DNA of 64,000 nucleotides, from positions 62,001-126,000 of the forward strand of contig NZ_JACHVU010000011.1 of the NCBI RefSeq assembly GCF_014190915.1. The letters are read 5' to 3'. This document shows, in pieces, positions 52,780 through 61,520 of the stretch; position 1 is the stretch's first letter; the number at the start of each line of letters is the position of its first letter. A program made the translations under genes and the position numbers. The notes beneath the pieces were generated by a model. That model had not been told where the DNA came from. It worked only from the letters and a program-made list of their open reading frames with translations, and ran no database searches. The stretch is from Mycolicibacterium iranicum (lineage in GTDB: Bacteria; Actinomycetota; Actinomycetes; Mycobacteriales; Mycobacteriaceae).

Positions 52780-52856
52780 CGGCGCGTCCCGGACCGGGTC
52801 TCGCCCACCCCGGGCGCACCGTCGGGCCCACCGGCCGGTGCGTAAGGTCGGGTGTC

Positions 52857-54134
52857 GTGAGCGTGAGGGCCGGAATCGTGGTGACGGGGACCGAGGTCCT
52901 CACCGGACGCGTCCAGGACCGCAACGGCCCCTGGCTCGCCGACCGGCTGCTGGAACTGGGTGTCGAGCTGGGCCACATCACCCTGTGCGGTGACCGGCCC
53001 GCCGACATCGAGGCCCAGCTCCGCTTCCTCGCCGAGCAGGGCGTCGACCTGATCATCACCAGCGGCGGCCTTGGCCCGACCGCCGACGACATGACCGTCG
53101 AGATCGTGTCCCGGTTCTGCGGCCGCGAACTGGTGCTCGACGCAGGTCTGGAAGCCACGATCGGCGACATCGTCACGCGCCTGATGGCCCGGTTCCCGGA
53201 TGTGGACGCCGAGGCGGTGATCGCGGCGAACCGCAAGCAGGCGCTGGTGCCGGCGGGCGCTGTCATCCTCGACCCGGTCGGAACCGCGCCGGGTGTGGTG
53301 GTGCCCGGCACCCCGACCGTCGTGGTGCTGCCCGGCCCGCCGCGCGAGCTGCAGCCCATGTGGCAGACGGCCGTGGCGACCCCGGAGGTGCAGGCCGCGA
53401 TCGCCGGCCGCACCCACTACCGGCAACAGACGATCCGGATGTTCGGCCTACCCGAATCCGGACTCGCCGAGACGCTGCGGGACGCCGAGCGCAGCGTCGC
53501 CGGCTTCGACCGCCTGGAGATCACGACGTGCCTGCGGCGCGGTGAGCTCGAGATCGTCACGCGGTACGAGCCCGAATCCGAGGAGGCTGCGGCGGCCTAC
53601 GCGGGTCTGCTCGACGTCTTGCGCGAAAGGCACGGTCGCGCGCTGTTCTCCGAAGACGGAGCGCTCGTCGACGATCAGATCGCCGGCCTGCTCGCCGGGC
53701 GCCGCATCGCGACCGCCGAATCCTGCACGGCGGGGCTGCTGGCGGCCAGACTCACCGAGCGCGCCGGGTCGTCCGCGTACGTCGCCGGCGGCGTGGTCGT
53801 GTATTCGAACGCCGCCAAGACCGACCTGCTCGGTGTGGACGCCGCACTGATCGACGAGCACGGCGCCGTCTCCGAACCGGTGGCCGAGGCGATGGCCGCA
53901 GGAGTGCTGCAGCGGTTCGGCGCCGACACCGCGGTGGCGATCACCGGCATCGCCGGGCCCGGCGGCGGGTCGGAGGCCAAGCCGGTCGGCACCGTGTGCT
54001 TCTCGGTGGCCCTGACCGAGGGCGCCACCCTCACCCGCACGATGCGGCTGCCCGGCGACCGATCCGATGTCCGCGAGCGGTCGACCACCGTGGCACTGCA
54101 TCTGCTGCGCCGGGCACTCACCGGCGACAGCTAG
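52857..54134 (+). CDS. cinA: CinA family protein (nicotinamide-nucleotide amidase)
   Basis: A 425-residue two-domain protein: N-terminal MoCF-biosynthesis-like domain (GIVVTGTEVLTGRVQDRNGPWLADRLLELG; ITSGGLGPTADDMT) and C-terminal CinA domain (RIATAESCTAGLLAARLTERAGSSAYVAGGVVVYSNAAKTDLLGV; AITGIAGPGGG) that deamidates NMN in pyridine-nucleotide recycling; the N-domain is a probable COG1058-type pyrophosphatase. GTG 52857 is used, GTG 52863 being equally possible. M. tuberculosis cinA (Rv1901) lies in the same neighbourhood. Confidence 0.92.
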   Translation: MSVRAGIVVTGTEVLTGRVQDRNGPWLADRLLELGVELGHITLCGDRPADIEAQLRFLAEQGVDLIITSGGLGPTADDMTVEIVSRFCGRELVLDAGLEATIGDIVTRLMARFPDVDAEAVIAANRKQALVPAGAVILDPVGTAPGVVVPGTPTVVVLPGPPRELQPMWQTAVATPEVQAAIAGRTHYRQQTIRMFGLPESGLAETLRDAERSVAGFDRLEITTCLRRGELEIVTRYEPESEEAAAAYAGLLDVLRERHGRALFSEDGALVDDQIAGLLAGRRIATAESCTAGLLAARLTERAGSSAYVAGGVVVYSNAAKTDLLGVDAALIDEHGAVSEPVAEAMAAGVLQRFGADTAVAITGIAGPGGGSEAKPVGTVCFSVALTEGATLTRTMRLPGDRSDVRERSTTVALHLLRRALTGDS

Positions 54135-54177
54135 GGTGGGTCCACCACCAGCCAGAGATCTATGGAGAAGCACACCG

Positions 54178-54402
54178 ATGGTTGACACCGACGAACGACA
54201 GGCGGTCTCGGCGCTTGCCGAAGCGGCCGGTTGGAATCACCGCGTCGCCGACCGCAGCGACTACTTCGACAAAGGCATCGTCCGCATCCACGTGGTGTGG
54301 CAGGGCGAGACGACCATCAGTGGCGGCACGCTCTACCACGACGATTTCATGCAGACCTACAGCAGGGATCTCTCGACGGTGCGGGGCTGGCTGAAGCGCT
54401 AA
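54178..54402 (+). CDS. Small conserved hypothetical protein
   Basis: A 74-residue soluble protein (DERQAVSALAEAAGWNHRVADRSDYFDKGIVRIHVVWQGETTISGGTLYHDDFMQTYSRDLSTVRGWL). I do not know the family. The ATG at 54178 has GGAGAAG upstream. It follows cinA by 43 bases on the same strand and overlaps the convergent hydrolase gene by 4. Composition is normal for coding DNA and the Trp/His pattern looks conserved rather than random. Confidence 0.65.
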   Translation: MVDTDERQAVSALAEAAGWNHRVADRSDYFDKGIVRIHVVWQGETTISGGTLYHDDFMQTYSRDLSTVRGWLKR

Positions 54403-55316
54403 CGCTGGTCTTTGGCGTCCCAGAGGTCGCTCATGGCCTGCATGATGGCCTCGGCCTCGCCCAGGCCGCCCAGGTGGCTCTCGCCGGGCAGGGGGTAGAA
54501 CTCGGCATCGGGCAGCAGTGCCACGACGTGCTCACCGTGTTCGAACGGCACGATGTGGTCGCAGTCGCCGTGCCACCACCGGACCGGCACCTTGACCTCG
54601 TCGAGCCGGAAGCCCCAGTCCCGGGCGAACACCACGACGTCGGCGAACGGGGCGGCCAGCTGTTTGCGGCTGCCGTTGAGCAGATCGTCGAGGAACATCG
54701 CCTTGAACTCGGGGCGCACCAGCAGCCGGCGATCCCCTTCCGGGGAGATGCTCGCGTACAGGTACAGGGCGGGCTCGGCGACCGGCTTGATGAGGCGGAT
54801 CAGACCGGTGGCCACGAAGCTCAGCGACGTCCCCACATGCTCGAGGAGCGGCGCCACCGGGAGTCCGACCTTGCCCATGACGCCCCCGCCGATGCCGTCG
54901 GGGCCGCGGGTCGGGGCGACCCCGCCGAGGATGCCGACGGCGACGACACGGTCTGGCATCGCCGCCGCGCAGCCCAGCGTGTAGGGACCGCCGCCGGACA
55001 GTCCGATGATCTCCATCTTGTCGATGCCCAGGGTGTCGGCGATGACCCGCAGATCGTCGGCGAAGTCGATGACCTTCTCGTACTCGTGCGGCGACGACGA
55101 GCCGATGCCGGGACGGTCCACGCCGATGAGCCGGATGCGGTTCTGCTCGGCGAACACGCGGGCCTCCACCGGGATCTGACGCCGGGCACCCGGGGTGCCG
55201 TGCAGCCAGAAGACCGCCCGCCCCTGCGGGTCGCCGAACTCGGCGAAACCGAGCCGACGGTCGGACCCGACCAGGACGTTGCCCTCGAGTTTGGGGCGCG
55301 CGATCTCCAGTGCCAT
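54399..55316 (-). CDS. Alpha/beta hydrolase
   Basis: A 305-residue alpha/beta hydrolase: oxyanion-hole FWLHGTPGARRQ, nucleophile elbow GLSGGGP (Ser about 108), acid WHGDCDHIVPF (Asp) and catalytic His in PGESHLGGLGE. This set fits esterases and proline-iminopeptidase-like members; no signal peptide is seen. ATG 55316. It stands between cinA's neighbour and the amidase; the 140 bases upstream hold nothing I can identify. Confidence 0.85.
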   Translation of the reverse strand: MALEIARPKLEGNVLVGSDRRLGFAEFGDPQGRAVFWLHGTPGARRQIPVEARVFAEQNRIRLIGVDRPGIGSSSPHEYEKVIDFADDLRVIADTLGIDKMEIIGLSGGGPYTLGCAAAMPDRVVAVGILGGVAPTRGPDGIGGGVMGKVGLPVAPLLEHVGTSLSFVATGLIRLIKPVAEPALYLYASISPEGDRRLLVRPEFKAMFLDDLLNGSRKQLAAPFADVVVFARDWGFRLDEVKVPVRWWHGDCDHIVPFEHGEHVVALLPDAEFYPLPGESHLGGLGEAEAIMQAMSDLWDAKDQR

Positions 55317-55456
55317 GCGCGAAAGTGTCGCACGCCTCGGTGGGGCGCTCGATCGGCTCGGGCGAAGATGCGGGGCACCGATGCACAGCGTGACGATGGT
55401 GCGAGCGGGCCGGCGTCAGCTCACGGATGTCGGAGACCGTGCGCAGCCCGTGTCGG

Positions 55457-56935
55457 TCACGGGCCGCCGACCCATCCCGGAGGGCGACGGTCGGCCCACG
55501 GTAGCGCCGTTTCGAGTTGCGCAGCCAGCGTCAGCAGGATCGCCTCGTCGGGAGCCATCAGCTGCACCCCGAGGGGCAGTCCGGCGTCGCTGACCCCGAG
55601 CGGCAGCGACATCGCGGCCCAGCCGGTGACATTGGCCAGCGACGTCCAGCCGGTGGTCGCGAACTCGACGTCGAAGAACGCCCGGGTGCTTCCGCGCGGC
55701 TGGTCCAGCAGGCCGTAGGGCGGCGGCCCCGTCAGCAGCGTGGGCACCAGCAGCACGTCGGCCCCGGCCATCTGCGCGGCGAACCGGCGCGTCTGTGCGT
55801 GCACGGTCGCGATCGCGCCCGCATACTCCGTGCCCGTCGTCGTGAACCCTTCGCGCATCATCTCCCAGGTGCTCGGCTCGAACTCGTCCTCGCGCGGCTC
55901 CCTGCCCAGGACCTCGCAGGCGAGCTCGTAGAGCTGGGCGTTGCTGACCGTATGGAGCACGGCGATGGCCTCGGCCACCGCATCCGCGTCGACGGTGGGA
56001 GTGCCCGGCTCGACACGGTGGCCGAGGTCGCCGAGCACGGCACCGACCCGTTCGACCGCGGCCACCACCGCGGCATCGGTGGCCGGGCCCGGGAACGGCG
56101 ACCCGGTGGCAAGCGTGATCCGTTGCGCCGCAGGCACTTCGGCAAGTGCATTCAGAAACGGCCCGGAGGGCATCGGAGCCGAGTAGGGGTCGCCCACGCC
56201 GACGCCGGTGACGGCGTCGAGCAGCGCAGCGCTGTCGCGCACGGTCCGGGTCAGCGCGTGCTCGTTGACCAGACCTTCCAGTCCGTGGCCGGCGGCGGGG
56301 CCGAACGAGGTGCGGCCCCGTCGCGGCTTGAGGCCCACGAGGCCGCAGCACGCCGCGGGCACGCGGATGGATCCGGTGCCGTCCCCGCCGGACGCCGCGG
56401 GCACGATCCCGGCGGCCACCGCGGCCGCCGAACCACCGCTGGACCCGCCCGGGGTGACCGTCGGCGACCACGGGTTGACGGTCGGCCCGAACAACGACGG
56501 CTCGGTCGTGCAGTGGTTTCCCCACTCGGGGGTGTTGGTCTTGCCGAAGACCACCAGTCCCGCCTCCAGGTAGCGGTCGACGATCCAGGCGTTCTCGGTG
56601 GCGACGTGGCCGCGCAGCGCCCGCGAGCCCATCGCCTCGGGCGCTCCGCCGAGCGAGGCGCCGAGGTCCTTGAGCAGAAAGGGAACTCCCGCCAGTGGTC
56701 CCGCCTGCCCGGAGCGCAACCGGCCCGATTCGTCCAGCGCGGCGGCCTGCTCCCGACCCCTGTCGAACAGGTCGGTGATGACGGCGTTCAGCGCGCGACC
56801 CGCCTCGAGCCGCAGAATGGCCGCCTCCAGCAGTTCGACCGCGCTCAGGTCACCGGCGGCGAGCAGGGCGCCCTGTCCGAGCGCATCGATGTCTGCCAGT
56901 TCCAGGGCCGCAGAGGTGTCCATGACGCGGATCAT
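55457..56935 (-). CDS. Amidase (amidase-signature family)
   Basis: A 492-residue cytoplasmic amidase. The catalytic Lys-Ser-Ser triad is visible: K89 in PFLLKDLG, the cis-Ser in TPGGSSGGS (165-166) and nucleophile S189 in GGDGTGSIR. Such enzymes hydrolyse aliphatic, aromatic or peptide amides. Starts at 56935 and 56923 are both ATG. Downstream of two small membrane-protein genes on the same strand, with 46 bases between. Several paralogues (AmiA2-AmiD) exist in mycobacteria, so no symbol is given. Confidence 0.87.
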   Translation of the reverse strand: MIRVMDTSAALELADIDALGQGALLAAGDLSAVELLEAAILRLEAGRALNAVITDLFDRGREQAAALDESGRLRSGQAGPLAGVPFLLKDLGASLGGAPEAMGSRALRGHVATENAWIVDRYLEAGLVVFGKTNTPEWGNHCTTEPSLFGPTVNPWSPTVTPGGSSGGSAAAVAAGIVPAASGGDGTGSIRVPAACCGLVGLKPRRGRTSFGPAAGHGLEGLVNEHALTRTVRDSAALLDAVTGVGVGDPYSAPMPSGPFLNALAEVPAAQRITLATGSPFPGPATDAAVVAAVERVGAVLGDLGHRVEPGTPTVDADAVAEAIAVLHTVSNAQLYELACEVLGREPREDEFEPSTWEMMREGFTTTGTEYAGAIATVHAQTRRFAAQMAGADVLLVPTLLTGPPPYGLLDQPRGSTRAFFDVEFATTGWTSLANVTGWAAMSLPLGVSDAGLPLGVQLMAPDEAILLTLAAQLETALPWADRRPPGWVGGP

Positions 56936-56981
56936 GCTGCCCGGGTGCGGGCACAGGCAACCCGGGCGCACGCCGAGGCCG

Positions 56982-57344
56982 TCAGCCGACGGCGGCCGAA
57001 TACGCCACGACACCCACCAGGATCGCCGCGGCGCAGAGCGCGAAGGTGCCGACGGCGAAGGGCCAGGCGGTCTTGCGCCGGATCAACTGGACCACCGTCA
57101 CGATCAGCCCGATCACGCCGATGCCGGCTGCGGCGAACAACGAGGTGAACACCGCCTCGACCGCGCCGTAGACGCTGCAGCTGGCAGGCGGGCAGTGATC
57201 GAGGAATGCCAGCGAGAACAGCCCCAGGAACGACGCCGCGGCCCCGAGGAGCACCGTCAACACGAGCGCGGCGACGGAGATCGCGATGTCCACGCCGGAA
57301 CGCCCGCGTGGTGCGGGAGGCTGTGCGAAGCCCGGATACGACAC
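56982..57344 (-). CDS. Small membrane protein
   Basis: A 120-residue protein with three hydrophobic segments (IAISVAALVLTVLLGAAASFLGLFSLAFL; AGIGVIGLIVTVVQLI; PFAVGTFALCAAAILVGVVAY). Two cysteines lie in the first external loop (HCPPASC). No known family. The GTG at 57344 is 3 bases after the stop of the 86-residue membrane protein, so they are co-translated. Confidence 0.7.
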   Translation of the reverse strand: MSYPGFAQPPAPRGRSGVDIAISVAALVLTVLLGAAASFLGLFSLAFLDHCPPASCSVYGAVEAVFTSLFAAAGIGVIGLIVTVVQLIRRKTAWPFAVGTFALCAAAILVGVVAYSAAVG

Positions 57345-57347
57345 GGG

Positions 57348-57608
57348 TCAGGCCTCCTGAGCCCGGCGCTTCTCGGCCGCTTTCTGCAGGGCCTTCTCGG
57401 CGACCTCCTGGTCCTTGGCCACCACCCATTCGGTCATCTGCAGCGCGATGAGGATGTCGGCGGCGGTGATGAACAGGCCCCACCAATACATCCACCGCAG
57501 CGCAGGATCCGGCGCCGAGGCGAAGTAGCCGATCAGGAAGATCGGGCCGACGATGCCGAACACGAACATCATCAACTGGATTCGCACATACACCCACAGT
57601 GTCGACAT
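57348..57608 (-). CDS. Small membrane protein with charged C-terminus
   Basis: An 86-residue protein with two membrane helices (QLMMFVFGIVGPIFLIGYFA; WGLFITAADILIALQM) and a Lys/Glu/Ala coiled tail (AKDQEVAEKALQKAAEKRR). Family unknown. It begins a two-gene unit with the next membrane protein and is divergent from a secreted-protein gene at 57752. Confidence 0.7.
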   Translation of the reverse strand: MSTLWVYVRIQLMMFVFGIVGPIFLIGYFASAPDPALRWMYWWGLFITAADILIALQMTEWVVAKDQEVAEKALQKAAEKRRAQEA

Positions 57609-57751
57609 CGGGGCGAAGTCTCCCGTGTCGGAACCACGGCGTCAACGGCACGGGGCCGAAGGGTTACGCGCAGCCTGATCGGGCATCTAACCTGTGCTTG
57701 AGCGTCGGCATCCGGTGCTGGCCGCACCACACAGGACAGGGGAACCACGAC

Positions 57752-58249
57752 ATGCGCACAACCGCTCTGGCCGCCGCAGCCTTCGTCGCCGTCTCGGGGG
57801 CCCTGGCCGCGACTGCGGGTGTGGGGCCGGCGGCGGCCGCCCCGGGCGCGGGGCCCACGCCCCTTCCGTTCCAGCAGACGTTGCGGCGCTGCGATTTCAC
57901 CGAGTTCCAGTACTTCGGACCGGCGTTCTACGGCCGCCCGTCCGGAAGTCTGCGGGTCGAGGGCGGCGAGGTGGTGGCCGACATCCTGTTCGCCACCGGG
58001 GCGGCCAACACCCGCTACGACCTCAAGCTGATCCAGGTGGATCGACCGTCGGCGCAGCCGTGCAACCCCGGGGACCCGGGGGTGGCGGGCACGACGCTGT
58101 TCACCGATGCCGCCGGGGCGGGGTCGGCGACGGTGCGTGCCCCGAAAGCGCCCGGCGCGACGGGGGCCTGGGTGTCGCTGACCCGGCCCGGCCAGTTCTC
58201 TCAGCTTCCCGAGGAGTTCTACACCACGAACTTCGTGGTCCCCATCTAG
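57752..58249 (+). CDS. Secreted mycobacterial protein of unknown function
   Basis: A 165-residue exported protein. The signal (MRTTALAAAAFVAVSGALAATAGVGPAAAAPG) likely ends at AAA-AP. The mature part is beta-rich with two conserved-looking cysteines (LRRCDFTEFQYFG; QPCNPGDPG). ATG 57752 has ACAGGGGAACC upstream. It resembles small secreted proteins of mycobacteria without known role. The next gene is convergent with a 1-base gap. Confidence 0.7.
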   Translation: MRTTALAAAAFVAVSGALAATAGVGPAAAAPGAGPTPLPFQQTLRRCDFTEFQYFGPAFYGRPSGSLRVEGGEVVADILFATGAANTRYDLKLIQVDRPSAQPCNPGDPGVAGTTLFTDAAGAGSATVRAPKAPGATGAWVSLTRPGQFSQLPEEFYTTNFVVPI

Positions 58250-58250
58250 T

Positions 58251-58997
58251 TCAGGCGGGCACCACGACGGTCAGGTGATCGCCGCGTCGTTCGACGCGCA
58301 TGTCGGCCCGCCGCGCCACCGTGGCCACCGCGGCCGCATCACCCGGTTCGGCGCGGGTGGAGGCCAGGGCACGCGCGAGGCGACCCTTGTGGGCTTTGTT
58401 GAAGTGGCTGACGGTGCTGCGTCGCCCGTCGGGATGCTCGGCCGTCACGTCGACGGTGACGGCTCCGGGCACCTTGCCGAGGGCGGCGTAGGACCCCGAC
58501 CGCAGATCCACGACCAGTTCACGGCCCGCCAGTTCGGCCAGGACGGGCTCCAGGCTCGGCTTCCAGCGGGCGGCCAGCGTCGGTCGGCCCGGAAGCTTCG
58601 ATCCGGCGGACAGCCGGTAGGCGGGGATCTGGTCGTCGGCGCGGACCAGACCGAACAGCGCCGACACGACGGCCAGGCGGGCCGCGGCCCGGGCAACGGC
58701 CGCACCCTTCAGCGACCCGACGTCGAGCGCGTCGTAGAGCACGCCCGTGTAGCGGTGGATCGCGGGGAGCGTCGGCGCCGCGCGCAGCGCCGCGTTGCGG
58801 TCGATCTCCCCGTCCTGCGAGGCGGAGATGCCGAGGGCCTTGCGGCTGGCAGGACGATCGGCGGCGAGCCGGACGAGGTCGTCGACGAGTTCTGCGCGGG
58901 TCGCGGTCAGGGCCGGGGAGCTCAGGATGTCCAGCGCCAGCGGCGGGCCGTCACCGCCGGGGCGCTTGGTCTCCGACGGGGGGAGCAGCACGATCAC
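58251..58997 (-). CDS. yaaA: Peroxide stress protein YaaA
   Basis: A 248-residue YaaA/DUF328 protein. Typical blocks are LLPPSETKRPGG at the start, DVGSLKGAAVARAAARLAVVSALFGLVRADDQIPAYRLSAGSKL in the middle, and the helix-hairpin-helix-like SHFNKAHKGRLARAL near the end. In E. coli YaaA binds DNA and limits iron-driven oxidative damage. It stands alone on this strand. Confidence 0.88.
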   Translation of the reverse strand: MIVLLPPSETKRPGGDGPPLALDILSSPALTATRAELVDDLVRLAADRPASRKALGISASQDGEIDRNAALRAAPTLPAIHRYTGVLYDALDVGSLKGAAVARAAARLAVVSALFGLVRADDQIPAYRLSAGSKLPGRPTLAARWKPSLEPVLAELAGRELVVDLRSGSYAALGKVPGAVTVDVTAEHPDGRRSTVSHFNKAHKGRLARALASTRAEPGDAAAVATVARRADMRVERRGDHLTVVVPA

Positions 58998-59026
58998 GGC
59001 GCAACGCTATCGCCCGGAGGTCGGAG

Positions 59027-59686
59027 TCAGGCCGGCGCTCCCGGCGGCGGAGGCGGCAGCGGCGCGCCCGGCGGGGGCGGCGGGACCGGCATCCCGGGGG
59101 GCGGGGGTGGGATCGGCGCGCCGATCGGGGGCGGGGGCAGCGGACCGCCCGGGGGCAGGACGGCGTCCTGGCCCATCTGGACGACCGGAGCACCCGGCGG
59201 CGGGGGCGGCGGAAGCGGTGCCCCCGGCGGCGGAGGCGGGGGAAGCGGCGCCCCCAGGGGAGGCAGCTGGTTGATCGGCGGGGCCAGCAGCGGGTCGAGC
59301 GCAGGCGCGGCGTTGGCGGGCATGGGCAGGAACATGTGGTTGGTGAACTGGTCCTGATAGGCGCCGCCGCCGCCGACCTTGACACCGCCCCCTTCGCCCG
59401 AGGACACCGGGGTGCCGTCCGGCAGGGTCACCGCGGTGTGCCCACCGTTCCAGCCAACCACGAGAGCACCCGGTTGGGTGCCGTACTGGAATCCGCGCGC
59501 CAGCAGTGCGCTCTCGATGTTCCCGGTGTGGAACCTGTCGCCGTAGACCGGCCTTCCGGTGGCGGCGTTGGTCACCCACGACACCAGGCCAGAACAATCC
59601 GTTCCCGACGGGGAGTCCCCGCCGGACACGTACGGAGTTCCCGAAACCTGGTTGACAAGCGTCAAGAGAGTTGCGAGAGCAAACAT
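59027..59686 (-). CDS. NlpC/P60-like protein with proline-glycine repeats
   Basis: A 219-residue protein. An N-terminal domain has a papain-like Cys in SPSGTDCSGLVSWV and a probable His in WNGGHTAVTL, as in NlpC/P60 peptidoglycan hydrolases; the third polar residue is not clear. The C-terminal 85 residues are six GAPLPPPPP-type repeats, suggesting an extended wall-spanning tail. ATG 59686 is chosen; the frame runs 61 codons further through DNA of lower G+C that does not look coding. The segment FALATLLTLVN could be a short export signal. Confidence 0.7.
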   Translation of the reverse strand: MFALATLLTLVNQVSGTPYVSGGDSPSGTDCSGLVSWVTNAATGRPVYGDRFHTGNIESALLARGFQYGTQPGALVVGWNGGHTAVTLPDGTPVSSGEGGGVKVGGGGAYQDQFTNHMFLPMPANAAPALDPLLAPPINQLPPLGAPLPPPPPPGAPLPPPPPPGAPVVQMGQDAVLPPGGPLPPPPIGAPIPPPPPGMPVPPPPPGAPLPPPPPGAPA

Positions 59687-59929
59687 GCGGCCGGACGTTA
59701 ACAGAGGGTCTCTAATACGGTCAAAATCTGTGACTGCGGGCACAATTCGCATGTCAGCCGCGGTGACGTCACGAAAAGAGCCGTCCATGAGACTGATTCG
59801 ACCGTCGCACCCGATTCCCGTCACTACGATCCGAACCGCCTGAGCCGCAAAGCATTCGGACCACAACACACCTGAATTGGCGACGTTCCGCCAGTATCTG
59901 CCAGGAGTTTGCCGACACGCGGCCGTATG

Positions 59930-61078
59930 TCAGGCCGCCGCGGGCGCGCGGTGGGCGATCAGCAGAGGGATCCGCTGCTCGGCCGAGGTGAGCGAGCCAT
60001 GCTGGCCTACCAGCGAAGACTCGACGGGCTCGGTGCCGCGTCGGAGCATGCCGGCGCGTCCCCTCGCGGCCGCGATGACGTCACCGATCCTCGGGCGGAC
60101 GGCGTCGCTGACGCGTTCGCCGAACCAGCCGGCGTCGATCGCCTCGTCGCGGGTGACCACCCAGGCCCGCTCGCCCAGGACGGTCTGCCAGGTCGCCAGC
60201 ACATCCTCCAGCGCGCCGTCCCGGGTGTAGATGTGGCGGGCTCGCACCTCGCCTCCGATGGCCTCGGTGCCGTCGTGCAGCGCCTCGGTGACGTCGAGAT
60301 CCACGACGTTCTCGTCGAGGGCCACCATTCCGTGGTCGGCGACGACGGCGAGCAGACCTCCGCTCGGCAGCCCCTCGACGATCGATTCCACCAGCTTGTC
60401 GACCTGCCGTAGCTGCAGCCGCCAGGCCTGCGACCCCGGGCCGTGCAGGTGGCCCACGAGGTCGAGATCTCCGTGATAGCCATAGCAGAAGCCACGGTCG
60501 GCCAGCACGGAGCGGACCGTCGAGGCCAGGTCTCCCATCGTGTGGACGCCCACATAGGTGCCGCCGCGCAGCACCGCCCGCGTCAACCCGGACCCCGCGA
60601 AGTGGGCGCCGGAGATGACGCTCACGGCGACCCCGGCGGCCGCCGCCGTCTCGAACACCGTCGCCCGGGGCTGGACCTCCTCCGGTTTGGCCCGTTCGCG
60701 CAGGTCCACCGCACCCGGATGGGGAGACCACCTCAGCGCGTTCACCACCCCGACGTCCGGCAGGCGGAACGTCATCCCGACCATGCCGTGTTCACCCGAT
60801 CGGCACCCCGTGCCGATGGCCGCCAGGCCGGCAGCCGTGGTCGCCGGGAAACCGACCTGCAGGGAGATCCCCCGCAGGGAGGCCAGCACGGGGGCATCGG
60901 CGGCATAGGTGTCGAGGAGGTCGGCGCCCAGCCCGTCGACGAGCAGCACGCACGCTCCCGCCACGTCGTACGGGAGGGGGATCCGCGGCGTGAATCCCGC
61001 TGTCCCCATCGCGGCCAGCACCGACGGGGCGACGTCGGCCAGGTGCGCAACACCCGGATCCGGGCGGGGGAGGTCCAC
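59930..61078 (-). CDS. Type I phosphodiesterase / nucleotide pyrophosphatase
   Basis: A 382-residue alkaline-phosphatase-superfamily protein. The metal site and Thr nucleophile appear in VLLVDGLGADLL and VGFPATTAAGLAAIGTG; GDLDLVGHLHGPGS and VVADHGMVAL supply further metal ligands. It would cleave phosphodiester or pyrophosphate bonds; no signal peptide is evident. The GTG at 61078 is one base after the response regulator's stop, so it closes a four-gene signalling operon. Confidence 0.83.
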   Translation of the reverse strand: MDLPRPDPGVAHLADVAPSVLAAMGTAGFTPRIPLPYDVAGACVLLVDGLGADLLDTYAADAPVLASLRGISLQVGFPATTAAGLAAIGTGCRSGEHGMVGMTFRLPDVGVVNALRWSPHPGAVDLRERAKPEEVQPRATVFETAAAAGVAVSVISGAHFAGSGLTRAVLRGGTYVGVHTMGDLASTVRSVLADRGFCYGYHGDLDLVGHLHGPGSQAWRLQLRQVDKLVESIVEGLPSGGLLAVVADHGMVALDENVVDLDVTEALHDGTEAIGGEVRARHIYTRDGALEDVLATWQTVLGERAWVVTRDEAIDAGWFGERVSDAVRPRIGDVIAAARGRAGMLRRGTEPVESSLVGQHGSLTSAEQRIPLLIAHRAPAAA

Positions 61079-61079
61079 G

Positions 61080-61520
61080 TCAGAACTGGGGGAGACGGAC
61101 CACCTGGACGAAGAACTCGTCGATCTGGCGCACCGCGTTCATGAACTGATCGAGATCGACGGGCTTGGTGACATAGGCGTTGGCGTGCAGCTTGTAGCTT
61201 CGCAGGATGTCCTCTTCCGCCGAGGACGTGGTGAGCACGACGACCGGGATGGCACTGAGGTCGGGATCGGACTTGATCTGCTCCAGCAGCTGGCGGCCGT
61301 CGTACTTCGGCAGGTTCAGGTCGAGCAGGATGAGGTCCGGTCGCGGTGCACCCTCGTAGGGACCCCGCTTGTACAGGAAGTCGAGGCCTTCCTCGCCATC
61401 GTGGGCCACATGCAGGGTGTTCTTGATCTTGTTGTGCTCGAACGCTTCGCGGGTGATGAGCTCATCACCGGGGTCATCCTCGATGAGCAGGACGTCGATG
61501 GCGCGTTCAGCCGGTGTCAT
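61080..61520 (-). CDS. Single-domain response regulator (Rcp1/CheY-like)
   Basis: A 146-residue receiver domain without an output domain. D15/D16, phospho-acceptor D67 (LILLDLNLPKYDG), T98 and K119 (YVTKPVDL) are in place. The sequence style (VLLIEDDPGDELITREAFEHNKIKN) is that of Rcp1-type regulators that pair with phytochrome-like or CHASE3 kinases. It overlaps the kinase gene by 4 bases, so kinase and regulator are made together. Confidence 0.9.
   Translation of the reverse strand: MTPAERAIDVLLIEDDPGDELITREAFEHNKIKNTLHVAHDGEEGLDFLYKRGPYEGAPRPDLILLDLNLPKYDGRQLLEQIKSDPDLSAIPVVVLTTSSAEEDILRSYKLHANAYVTKPVDLDQFMNAVRQIDEFFVQVVRLPQF

Noticed and set aside
59687..59869. 61-codon N-terminal extension of the NlpC/P60-like gene
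   Set aside because: The DNA has lower G+C and weak codon bias, and the encoded residues do not form a signal peptide. The ATG at 59686 is a better start.
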